Shown one piece after another: positions 9,613-19,376 of a DNA stretch of 64,000 nt. Made by a program: the position numbers and the translations under genes. This DNA comes from Bradysia coprophila. Its lineage: Eukaryota; Arthropoda; Insecta; Diptera; Sciaridae. The stretch lies in contig NW_023503512.1 of assembly GCF_014529535.1 (NCBI RefSeq), positions 372,001 to 436,000 on the forward strand, written 5' to 3'. How positions within the stretch are numbered: the stretch's first letter is position 1; each line of letters opens with the position of its first letter. Under the pieces are notes generated by a model. It searched no databases. It was not told where the DNA came from and saw only the letters and a list, made by a program, of their open reading frames with translations.

Positions 9613-10698
9613 TTAATATTTTGCTCTTGCATTATTCAGTGCGTTCTTTATAATGTTATAAACATCATGTTGAGCATTTCCCTTCGAGCATACCACGGAG
9701 TAGATACAAGCTAGTACACGCTTCAAATTCTGGAAACTGTTAGGGGCAGCAGCATCCCATACAAACTGCTTGCTGATGTTCGCACCTCCATTTTTTTAGG
9801 GCGTTCATTCTGTAAACGAATTTGAGTGTAAGATCAAGATCACTTCAAGAAAATGAAAAATGGTGTTGTCTAGCTGTAAACAGTAGAATGTTTGGTAGCA
9901 GAGTACGGAATGTAATAAAATATGTGGTGGTCAACAGTTCTACTTTCTGCAGCCAAATAATTAATTTTTCATTTCTTTTGTGTCATAATCAAAATTACAA
10001 AATTGAACGAAAGCTCCTGATCCTGTAAACCTGTGTCAAACAATTCAATCTCGGTGACATCATCATACTGTCGCACGTAAGCATTTTCATTGAAGCGTGG
10101 GGCAGCTATGCCTTGGCTTTCACTGTCCAGATTAACGACTGAGGACGATGCCGATTCAATCTTGGATTCAATGTTTGCGCAAGGAATAGAATCTTTCACT
10201 CGAACTTGAGTTCCCTTGTCCACATAAATGACTGACTTCGGGGTCGACCGATCCTTGCTCTTTACTCTAACGTTAGTGGAAGCATCTTTCATTTCGATAA
10301 CGACTGTTACCGACGTAGAAGCATCCTTCATTTCGACTCTAAACGTTCAAATAGATCGAAATTATTCCTAACGACATTTGAAAAATTGAATTTACATCTT
10401 CTTGTTGGCAATAGATGCTTCTAGTGAAACTTTTAGTTCATGAATTTGATTTTCGAGCACCTTAACTTTTAGCAGGTTTTCGGCCAAAAGAGTTTCTCTG
10501 TGTGAGTAGAGTGGGTGTAGTTCTATACATAAAATCGATTCAAATTTTTCCTTACTTCTCTTCATGACCAGCTTGCAGAACTTTCAAATGATGTTTCAGT
10601 TTTTCATTTTCTCGTTGGAGTGCTAGGAGAGAGTAGCATTTCTTCGAATCGTTTCGTTTTGGCCTAACGGAAGAATTTTCCTTGCCTGGATTTTCCAT
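9613..10698 (-). CDS. Small coiled-coil protein, multi-exon (copy A)
   Basis: Three exons join in phase on the minus strand: 10698-10556, 10497-10396 and 10338-9969 or earlier. The introns are 58 and 57 bp with GT...AG ends (GTAAGG...CACACAG; GTAAAT...CGTTTAG). From the start MENPGKENSS the product has a basic segment, then a leucine/glutamate-rich coiled coil (LLALQRENEKLKHHLKVL through ENQIHELKVSLEASIANKK). An acidic, Ser-rich region follows, ending near YDDVTEIELFD. Read through, it gives 204 residues. A likely terminal exon lies at 9613-9780: 50-odd clean codons (QFVWDAAAPNSFQNLKRV to NNARAKY) stopping just before AATAAA, but out of frame by one base at an A-run. An upstream ATG at 10842 is possible. 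No family is recognised; I considered shugoshin-like proteins but cannot support it. Confidence 0.6.
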
Positions 10699-11101
10699 GA
10701 TTTCGGAATATTTTAAAGAGATTTGAACAAGGTTATAATTCTTTGAAGTTGAAAACTTATTCAGGAGGAGCTTTAAGATAACACCTTCAGTTAGAGGGGG
10801 TGTCACATCCCTTATTTGAGCTCGCTCCAGTCCCTGGCTCAAACATACGACACTCCACTGAGGAAACCTGGGAATCCGAAGTATTTACCAAGGGCCGCAA
10901 GTCCTCACCGGCCGACGGCTGAAACGGGACTGTCGTTTATTGTTACTAAAATTTCCAAGAAATTGTCGGATGTGAGAGATCCAAAAAAGCTGTATGTGAG
11001 AGATACAGCAACCAAACAAAAAACGAGTTTGTAACAAGTGACGAAGAAGTGTATGTGCGCTCGTACAATTGAAATGATTGCTCATTTCAGTTTGTGTCGT
11101 A

Positions 11102-11165
11102 CTGATATGCACATGGTCATCGCAAGACATAGGTGCACTGATGAGGTGTGATACACCGAAATCAG
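11102..11165 (+). ncRNA. Type III hammerhead ribozyme (copy A)
   Basis: All parts are visible. Stem III is CTGAT (11102-11106) with ATCAG (11161-11165). The cleavage position is A11107, giving the NUH triplet AUA. Stem I is TGCAC (11108-11112) with GTGCA (11133-11137), extended by GTC/GAC (11116-11118 with 11126-11128) under loop ATCGCAA. The core box CTGATGA is 11138-11144. Stem II is GGTGT (11145-11149), loop GAT, ACACC (11153-11157). The second core box GAAA is 11158-11161. Every invariant hammerhead nucleotide is present. Such ribozymes usually sit in Penelope-like elements or retrozyme-type retroposons and self-cleave the transcript. It lies between the coiled-coil gene and the LINE 3' tail. 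Confidence 0.88.
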
Positions 11166-11481
11166 CATTGTTTGTCCTTGTTGTTCGTCCACTTTGATTG
11201 TAAACGGTAATCCGTTAACAAAGTGCAATTTTAGTGTTCAACTAAGGTTTTTTGCGATTGACTTCATGTCAGTCACTCGTTTAGACATAGCCAGTAGTGT
11301 AATTTATCAAATGGCATAGCCATATTTTCTAGTCAATTCAAAGTTTGTTAATTTACCAAGTTTTGATTTCAACAAGGTAAACAACAAGTCATTAGTGAAC
11401 CGTTTTATTTTGTAATTTTTTTTTGTATTTTTCTATTTGTTTATCAGCCTGAAGATGGACATGGACAAATCATTAGTACGA

Positions 11482-11682
11482 AATATATTCAATTCAATTC
11501 AATTCAACTTTATTTATCACAGGACAAAAAGGAGAAACCTTGTACAAATATACTTACGATTAAATTCACACTATAAAACTCTCTCTATCAACACAATGGA
11601 AAGAAAAAACCAAATTAAAACGAGAAACATTAAAAACACAAAACTACTTCAATGCGGCAATAAATGAGAAAATAATAACATA
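11482..11682 (-). mobile_element. LINE 3' tail (minus strand) with (TTGAA)n end
   Basis: On the minus strand this reads a 3' untranslated region ending in GTACAAGGTTTCTCC, AATAAAG and then TTGAATTGAATTGAA repeats at 11,482-11,507, the microsatellite-type tail of some CR1/Jockey-group LINEs. The rest of the same LINE lies beyond the foldback element, at 15.0 kb and above. The CTTACGAT inside it (11,553-11,560) is the target that in copy B received an R2-like insertion. Confidence 0.6.
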
Positions 11683-14600
11683 CTATGTGTAACATGCAAA
11701 TATGGTCATGATCGTAGTTAATTTATTTAATACAGATACCAAATGTCATGTGGAATGCGTGGAACGCGAGTGCTTGGAGAAACAGCGACTGCTACGCAAT
11801 TGACATCTGATTGTTTTTTTGTTGATTTGTTGGTTTTGTCGAGTGCTTTTCAATTTTAACATTTTCTTTCGCTTTGGTGTAACAAGGACTGAAACAGCTT
11901 CTAGTTTTGTGTTAAAATTGTTTCAAAGTCTTCTAAATTTTATAGGTTTCAGATGTGTTCGTATATAATAAGCCCTAATTAGGCCGTTAAATCGTGAATT
12001 TTGCTTTGTGTTTGAGTGATTTGTTTCCGTACAGAACTCATTCTGTTCTTTTCTTTTTTAAAAGAAAAATTCAATTAATTTGATAATACAGTAGGCAAAG
12101 TATCTAAATTAATAATTTTCCATTAATTCGTCACAACTTTTAATTCATAATTCAATCCTGAAAATTCGTCAATCTAAAAATACACTGCTCGTTCGCATTC
12201 ACATCCGCAATCAACAAACGTCAAACGGTTTTCATTGTCTCATTAGATTTTTTTGTGAAAATGTTTTTTTGCCTACCTATTAAACCAGAGCTCTCAATAT
12301 TTCCGAAATTGTTTCATTTCGAATAAGGAAAGTGCTCTTAAAATCAACAAATCGAAAACAAAAAACAATGTTTTTATTCTTGGAGTTATTTTCAGGAAAG
12401 TTATGATCCGCAAGTGTCGGATATCGATTTTTTTAAATAAAACTTAGATTTACTGATCAAAAACAGTTAAAAAAACTTATATAAATTGCTCTTCGCTTGT
12501 TCGATACTGTTTTCAATTCATTCTCATTTAAAATGTGTTTTGACTACTTATCTACTCGAAAATAAAGAAATATCAGGAATTCCTAATAAGTTGCAGATGT
12601 TTTCGATTCAAAAGTTTTTTCCCTCTATTTCAATGGATCTTTATTTTAATATTGAATAATAGAAGGCTTCTGTTAGCCGGGCTCACTGAATATCTTTGAA
12701 TTTTGACCTAATCTCTTTTTATCTACAGAAATTCTTATCAAGTCACTTTGGAGGAACTATTTCAGCAACCCCTTCTTAATAAGATTTAAAAAAATCCATT
12801 AGTCGAAAAGAGAAATCTGATAAATTTTGTATTGATATTCTTGAAATAAGTACGTTACTTCAGTTAATTCATTCTTTATTTGGTTTTTCGTTGCTTTTTT
12901 TAGAAAAATACCTTGCAGTGCTGCTTGATAATTTATTAATCCAGTGGGGAATAATATCCCTCACCTATGGCATTATGTAATAAATCTCATATTTCTATCT
13001 CCGAAATGCTGCGTAAATGTCGAACATTAACAAATTTGGATAATTGAAAAATATCAGAAAATGTGAGTGTAGAAAATGGCTTGACTACTACACCTCGTAG
13101 GCTTATCTCAAATCTTAATAAAATTCTAAGCTCTAACCGTAGCTCAACTTTTTTTCGTTAAACATATTCTTTGGTTTTTCTGTCAGAAGGATGTGCTATG
13201 TGACAATTAACTAAAGTAGGTTGATTTCTTGGACTATAGCGGTGGTTTGTAAATAAAAGACGTTAGTTTACGCAATATTTCGAGCTTCGGCTTTGCTCTT
13301 CATCAGGCTCTTTTGACTACTAATTACATTACTGAAAATCAACAAAAATATGAAGCTAAGACTACTAACTCCTCTCCACATGCATATTACAAATGTTTTG
13401 TAGCTTTGACTTTAATTTAGCCAACGGCGAAGAAACAAAATCCAACATGTGTCAATAAACATCAGACGCATCTTCATTGCATTTTCGTTAGTAATTTGAA
13501 GGACACCACGAGTGTAATCGAAAATCATTGAAATAGGAATAGCCTGAAACCTGATATGATCTGGATCAGATCTGATAGATTTTGACTTGACCTGATTTGT
13601 GTTGAACCTGAAAATACAGACCTGAATTGATTTCTATCAGACCTATTTCGCAAATTATTTTAACAACATCTTGAGAAATTTGTTACTTCTATTATGCAGA
13701 TATCCTCCGTGAAACTACGAAACGAAAATTACGATTTTAGAACTCAGCGGCAAAGGAAACTAACAAGAATTATGCAATTGAATCAGGTCAATCCTGGTTA
13801 TTTCAGGTTAAATTTAAAACATGTCAGGTCAGATCAGGTTTTTGATTTTCATGTTAAAAACCTACCTATTCCGAGGCATAAGTGGTTTGTAGTGTGGCCA
13901 AGCTAATTCACTGACTGAAAACAGCATGGTTGCCTCACCTTTTTAAGTACAATCTTCAAAACAACCTTCAAAAGAAATCTTTAACTATTTGATTTTCCAC
14001 ATAAACTACATAGTTTTCTGAAACTTTGCCTAAATCTTTTGCCGATCCCAAAATGCATTCCAATTTGCTGTAAAGATCTTCGCATCATCAATTAAATACA
14101 ACAGCCGATTGAATTGACGATTCAAAGCTTAGAGTATGGTTAGTCTAAGATTCAAAGGCTTGCGTAGCACAAATTTCCTGAAAATAACTCCAAGAATAAA
14201 AACATTGTTTTTTGTTTTCGATTTGTTGATTTTAAGAGCACTTTCCTTATTCGAAATGAAACAATTTCGGAAATATTGAGAGCTCTGGTTTAATAGGTAG
14301 GCAAAAAACATTTTCACAAAAAAATCTAATGAGACAATGAAAACCGTTTGACGTTTGTTGATTGCGGATGTGAATGCGAACGAGCAGTGTATTTTTAGAT
14401 TGACGAATTTTCAGGATTGAATTATGAATTAAAAGTTGTGACGAATTAATGGAAAATTATCAATTTAGATACTTTGCTTACTGTATTATCAAATTAATTA
14501 AATTTTTCTTTTAAAAAAGAAAAGAACAGAATGAGTTCTGTACGGAAACAAATCACTCAAACACAAAGCAAAATTCACGATTTAACGGCCTAATTAGGGC

Positions 14601-14891
14601 TTATTATATACGAACACATCTGAAACCTATAAAATTTAGAAGACTTTGAAACAATTTTAACACAAAACTAGAAGCTGTTTCAGTCCTTGTTACACCAAAG
14701 CGAAAGAAAATGTTAAAATTGAAAAGCACTCGACAAAACCAACAAATTAACAAAAAAAACAATCAGATGTCAATTGCGTAGCAGTCGCTGTTTCTCCAAG
14801 CACTCGCGTTCCACGCATTCCACTTGACATTTGGTATCTGTGTTAAATAAATTAACTACGATCATGACCATATTTGCATGTTACACATAGT
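11683..14891. mobile_element. 3.2-kb foldback element with ~716-bp inverted arms
   Basis: The left arm 11,683-12,402 (TACTATGTGTAACATGCAAA...) is the near-identical reverse complement of 14,176-14,891 (...TTTGCATGTTACACATAGTA). The ~1.77-kb spacer between them has no credible gene. The element interrupts the 3' UTR of a minus-strand LINE. Both arms differ by few bases, so it is young or kept alike by conversion. Terminal duplications were not resolved. Copies are present in units B and C. Short frames in the arms and spacer (for example 13,694-13,906 and 14,129-14,317) show no features of real proteins. Confidence 0.8.
13535..13880. repeat. Small palindromic cluster of CCTGA / TCAGG motifs
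   Basis: Between TAGGAATAG (about 13,535) and CTATTCC (about 13,871) lie a series of CCTGA motifs on the left (CCTGATATGATC, GACCTGATTTG, GACCTGAATTG) and their reverse complements on the right (CAGGTCAATCCTGG, CAGGTCAGATCAGG). It looks like a mini foldback nested in the spacer of the larger one. It is repeated in copies B (49,811-50,156) and C. Confidence 0.5.
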
Positions 14892-15004
14892 AAATGAACA
14901 TAAATGAACAAAAACTTACTCCAAGGTGCTACCAGACACTACGTCCAAGAACATTTAACATACGATGAATCGGAACAAAATAGTCCAAAAACGGATTTTC
15001 CCAA

Positions 15005-15683
15005 TCATAGAGCCGACAAGCAAGCCCAATCCGTACAAACCGATCGAGAACGACTTTAGTGAGGACGAAAAAGATCCAGACACGCGTCAGAAAACCTGGA
15101 CAGGGAGTTAAGCATTTTCACACCGACAGGAATCGTATTATAGTCAGCGACGGTTCTAACAAAGAACGACCTGTTGTACTGGGCAGAAACATGCCTCGGA
15201 ATAGCATACTGACGACTACGCCCAGACCTTCCATCAGCCAGCTTATCGAAGAGAAACTTCGGTTCCCTACAAGGCCATGCATAAACGAGCAGCGACGACG
15301 CTTCAGATACGTCATAATTTCACAACCTAACAATCCTTCAACGTGATCCCGAGTACTGTCGTAGCGCCTCAATCCATACACAAAACGCACACAGGCACTA
15401 AAAGCTCACTCCAACGACCGAGCATCAGCGGCCGACAAATTTGTAGAATAAACCGAGTCACAATACGTAAAGGCCGGCAGTACAAGAGACTTAATCAGCA
15501 TCATCCGAATCTTACGAGAGAAAACATGGCCTTGATGCCAGAGACTACGAAATCTAGCAAATACCCTGGAATAGATCAAGCACACCTGGTCTCTGAATGT
15601 CAGTCTTTTGTCCATGACAAGTCCTAGGTTCAGAACCTTGTCTGCATATGGAATGACTACACCACCTAGCAGGACGGTGGTCC
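15005..15683 (-). pseudogene. Non-LTR retrotransposon RT C-terminal region (copy A)
   Basis: Minus-strand frames read the end of a LINE ORF2: TVLLGGVVIPYADKVLNLGL, LRFRDQV-type thumb residues (MDKRLTFRDQVCLIYSRVF), LVLPAFTYCDSVYSTNLS, then a ~90-residue tail ending DLFRPH and a stop at about 15,049. One frame change lies near 15,400. The upstream RT piece is at 17,371-17,490, across a DNA-element insertion. It is probably CR1/Jockey group, judging from the PAFTYCD...VYS motif order and the repeat tail. Confidence 0.75.
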
Positions 15684-15686
15684 TAC

Positions 15687-17366
15687 AAAATCCGGACAAA
15701 AAAAATCCGGACAGAAAAATCCGGACAATACAAAATACGGATGATAAAAATCCGGAATTTTGTCGGGATTAAATCCGGAATTCCGGATTTTTTTAAATGG
15801 AAAAAAATCATGGAAAGTAAGGTTAACATTGTATTCTTTCCGGATAACTTTAATCCTCACGATGTTGTCGTACATGATATAAATAGAAATTTCTGATTAG
15901 TTTTGCCGCATACATTAATCAAGGTATTCTGTTGCGTGTTGACAGTAGGAAAATGGCGCCGCAGGCATAAAAAGGAAAAGCGGGGGTTATAAAAAAAAAC
16001 TTCGGATTATTTTTGTCACATAGGTATTCTGTAACGTGTTGACAGTTTGAGAATGGTGCCGCAGCCATAAAAAAGAAAAGGAAGAATAGAAAAAAAATTC
16101 TGATGTGGTTGGTAGTTGCGCCGCAGGCCGTGAAATAATTTAAAAAAAGAAAAGCGGGGTCGAGGGGCGGCAGCCCCCTCATGGGGGGGGGGGTCAAGGG
16201 GGATTTCCCCCCTTGAAAGTTCGAAATCCGGAAATTACGAAAACTAGATTGATTACCCTAATTAAAATGGATGTTGCAACTTTGTATTTTGAAGCTTCTT
16301 GATCAGCGTCGCAGATCCAGAAGTTAATAAAAGATAGTGTCACAAAGCGGCAATAAATATTTAAGGAAAGCGTCACATATTCAGAAGTGAATAAAAGATA
16401 GTGTCACATAGCGACAATAAATTAAGGAATTATCCGGATTCTGTAAGGGGCTAGAGATGAGTGGGCAGTGGGCATAGCAAATTTTTGTGCCCACATGCCC
16501 ACTATGCCCATCGTTTGAGAAAAAAATACCCATGGGCACTGGCCCAGCCCACAAACTATGTGTGCACAAATCGTCGAATTGTAAAGTTTTGAACGGTTAT
16601 TTTAATTTTTTTCGCTTCATATTGCACGTTGTTCTGCTGATATGAACAATGAATTTCAAAGTGTGGTGATGACGGCATACAATAATAATAACATGATAAA
16701 TTCAATGTACCAAAAGAACGCTGTACATATCGCATACACTCTTCACTCACTGCTCCTGCTCCCTGTAAAATTTCAGGCGAACTATTAAAAACGATACATT
16801 CACGACGGCTAAAATTCGATGAATCGCTGTACTTAACATTTTCAATTCACTCAACTTTCTCATATGGAGAATGTTGAGAGCTTACCCGCCTCTCCTTCTT
16901 TCTTATTTTATACCTGAAATTCCTAACAAATTTAAAATACAATCAAACAAGGCTTGCCATAGATAACTAAGGCTTGCCGTAGATAAAGCTCGCCAGAAAA
17001 GCAAATCTCTTAACAGAGTTAAAAACTCTTCCCTTATCCAGTCTATCATCACGTAGTGTGAACTTTGATAGCTTGGCTATCGGAAAGAGACCTTTATCTA
17101 TGGCAAGCCTTATTTGATTTTATTTTAAATTTGTTAGGCATTTCAGGTATAAAATAAGAAAGAAGGAGACTCGGGAGACATGGGCTTATGTCCATGGGTA
17201 TGAGGCATGGGCTGCGGGGCTCTCTAAAGAGGCTCTGACAAATAATACAAAATCCGGATGATACAAAATCCAGTCGAAGCTAGTAGTAACAATCAATCCG
17301 GATTTTGTATCATCCGGATTTTTTTCGTCCGGATTTTTCTGTCCGGATTTTTTTTGTCCGGATTTT
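15687..17366. mobile_element. Non-autonomous element with CCGGAC-repeat termini (copy A)
   Basis: Perfect 40-bp inverted termini (15,687-15,726 and 17,327-17,366) are each built from three ATCCGGAC motifs spaced by A-runs. Further CCGGA motifs lie inside. The element splits the LINE RT between KSQAIVFEDSRF and TVLLGGVV. Inside are two diverged ~115-bp direct repeats near 15,895-16,075 (GGTATTCTGT...GTGTTGACAG), a long G-run at 16,186-16,200, and a nested foldback at 16,885-17,165. No transposase is present, and the family is unknown to me. Confidence 0.75.
16885..17165. repeat. Nested ~280-bp foldback MITE (copy A)
   Basis: Arms near 16,888-16,965 (TTCTTTCTTATTTTATACCT...GCCATAGATAA) and 17,090-17,165 are reverse complements of each other. 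The AAGGCTTGCC motif is duplicated in the left arm. It lies within the CCGGAC element and is repeated in copy B. Confidence 0.65.
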
Positions 17367-17370
17367 TTTT

Positions 17371-17490
17371 ATCTAGAATCTAGAATCCTCGAATACAATG
17401 GCTTGGGACTTATTGGCATTTAGCTTCAAAGAATTTTCGCGAGCCCAACGATGAACTGCATAGAGGTCCTGGTTGATACGAAAAACAGGC
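17371..17490 (-). pseudogene. LINE RT fragment upstream of the CCGGAC insertion
   Basis: The minus strand reads FRINQDLYAVHRWARENSLK and then LNANKSQAIVF, the conserved stretch of non-LTR RT just after the catalytic palm (INxDLxxVxxWAxxNxLxLNxxKSxxxxF). The sequence is lost upstream of about 17,490. It joins in order with 15,005-15,683. Confidence 0.7.
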
Positions 17491-17499
17491 TGAAATATA

Positions 17500-18490
17500 T
17501 AGCAAAGAAAAGACAAAACAATTTCAGTTTTGATTTACTGAATTGCCGCATCCAACCAACAACAGACCCCACAATTTCGAAGTAAATGGCAAATAAAAAA
17601 ACCCCAAAAATATTTCACTATAAATAAATATTTCACAGATGAATATGCTGTATATGGTCATATATATTGTGTACATTATATGGAATGCCTGAAACACCCC
17701 AAACCCATAACCAATTACTTCTATGTTAACAGAAACTCTATATGTTCCATTTTTCGCAAGATATTTCACTTTTACTAAAATCCAACATTGCCGCCGACAG
17801 CCATTTTGTTAAGAGACCGGAAATAGTACTGACACTTTAGATTCGTTAATACCTTTTTTACTCCTCATTTTTTAAATGCTGCTATTCATTAAGTGTCCAG
17901 CCTGTCCAGCCCGTGATATAAGCTCACTCCAAGAGACCTAGCTCACTCTCTGGTGAACCGAATTTCATAAACTTTTTTTCTCCAATTAGTACGATCAATA
18001 CTTATCTAATGAAGTGAAAGTAGACGAAATATGTTCAAATTTGGCCTTCCTACAAGCAAAAACTGCTTGGCGCCCTATACCTGGTTCACATCAAGGGGCC
18101 TAAATCACGAGTTAGGCATCCGATTTCTATAAACTTTTTTTGTCGATCGGTATTGTAAATATCTTTCATTTGATGTATCATTTTTAAGTGTATCTACCGG
18201 CATTGAAAAACCCAAAAGCACTTATTTTGCCTCAGCTCCCATCTTCGAACTTCGCCTGTGTTTTGATACTACCAAACGGGAAAAAAAAAAAGTATTTTGG
18301 AAATCGGATGTGTTTTACTCAAACTCGTGCAGACAAACGGACATACAGACAGACAGACGGCCATTTTTTTCGATGATTCGGCATCTATAGACAACCACAA
18401 TAGGTTTCCCCTTACTCAGGGAGTCCAATTCGACGTGTTACAAACGTATACGTAAACCTATAAGACCACAGTACTTCGTACGGGTCTAAA
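17500..18490. repeat. Dispersed repeat ending in TTCGTACGGGTC (copy A)
   Basis: Related to 21,069-21,904 and 34,540-35,270. All share a CCATTTTGTTA context, a ...CTACAAGCAAAAAC...TTGGCGCCCTA block, a polypurine run followed by ACAGACAGACGG, and a terminus TTCGTACGGGTC (18,475-18,486 here). The left end is truncated or unrecognisable. It has no coding potential and separates the LINE carcass from the LRAT gene. Confidence 0.6.
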
Positions 18491-18587
18491 AAGACTATCG
18501 TTTCTTGTTTCTATTTTTTTTTATTGATTTATAGAATAATTAAATCGTTCACTTTTCGTTCAATTCACGGCTACAATAGTTCAATGT

Positions 18588-19376
18588 TTATTCGAACAAG
18601 TTCATTACGCCATTGCCAATGCCATACAACAGACTGGTCGCTCCATCGACAACAGCTTTGCCAGTTCCAACTGTAATTGCAGCGCCTTTCATAACACAAC
18701 CAGCTGCTGCACAGAAAGGCTTAGCGACAAAAGGGACCTCATCGGATTCCACAGCTCTGAAATAGCCGGCTGCGGCTCCGTCACATAATCGTTGAGCATT
18801 GCCTATGGTTGTACTGACAACGCCATTATAAGCCTGATATTTCACGGTTAAATGCTTTGTTTTTGTTTGCATTTTTCTCAAATAAATGAAAAACCAATTT
18901 ACCTGTTGACTAAATCCATCACAGTCATATTTCCAGTAGGTGCAGTATCGCTCACAATTCCATCCGAGAAGATCATATGTTACGGTGATACCATTATCAG
19001 TTCCCAACAGTGGATGACCATTTATGTCCAAACGTAGGCCAGTCAATGCAAGCCGCTTTGTGTCCGCAACCGATCTAGTTTTCAAACGTCCAAAATCACC
19101 AGCACCCACTTCTTGAAAAGCTTTCGCAAATTCCAAATTGTTGATTCGACAAGGGTCATTCTTAGCAATACTGCGAAGGTGTTGAGCGCATTTGGTTCCT
19201 TTACTGCCTCCCTTGTTCTCACCTTCGTTCCCTGTAACATGAACGAATACGCCATTCGCTATGTGCAATGCAAAGTGTGAGTACTTTAATCTGTTGAACT
19301 CCACGATGTCGCAGTCTTTCAATTCACGAAGAATTTCGTCGTAGTCGAAAGTCATACTTGTGAGATATTCGCTCAT
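18588..19376 (-). CDS. LRAT-domain (NlpC/P60-like) protein, two coding exons (copy A)
   Basis: The start is the ATG at 19,376 (MSEYLTSMTFDYDEI), just inside an exon that opens after a strong acceptor TTGTCTTTCTCTGCAG at about 19,416. Coding exons 19,376-18,903 and 18,833-18,588 flank a 69-bp GTAAAT...TCAG intron; because it is in frame and stop-free, a retained form would also be open. The product is 239 aa. LRAT hallmarks are present: ILRELKDCDIVEFNRLKYSH with the first His, FVHVTG with the second His, and the catalytic Cys in WNCERY. The family performs acyl transfer or phospholipid hydrolysis at membranes. The C-terminus is Gly/Ala-rich and hydrophobic, suiting membrane association. The stop codon overlaps an AATAAA. 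Substrate is unknown. Confidence 0.8.
   Translation of the reverse strand: MSEYLTSMTFDYDEILRELKDCDIVEFNRLKYSHFALHIANGVFVHVTGNEGENKGGSKGTKCAQHLRSIAKNDPCRINNLEFAKAFQEVGAGDFGRLKTRSVADTKRLALTGLRLDINGHPLLGTDNGITVTYDLLGWNCERYCTYWKYDCDGFSQQVNWFFIYLRKMQTKTKHLTVKYQAYNGVVSTTIGNAQRLCDGAAAGYFRAVESDEVPFVAKPFCAAAGCVMKGAAITVGTGKAVVDGATSLLYGIGNGVMNLFE

Noticed and set aside
10698..10842. Shugoshin identity for the coiled-coil gene
   Set aside because: An N-terminal coiled coil after a basic stretch is suggestive, but no conserved C-terminal basic motif is visible and the similarity could be generic.
13282..13307. Second hammerhead candidate on the minus strand (CTGATGA, AGAGC...GCTC, GAAA)
   Set aside because: Core boxes and a 4-bp stem II exist, but position 10.1 is unpaired and I could find no stem I or stem III that closes the junction in either circular permutation. 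Kept only as a Penelope-end-like motif.
15059..15627. Two overlapping ~95-codon plus-strand frames (repeated in B and C)
   Set aside because: They are antisense shadows of the minus-strand LINE RT C-terminus, whose motifs are clear.
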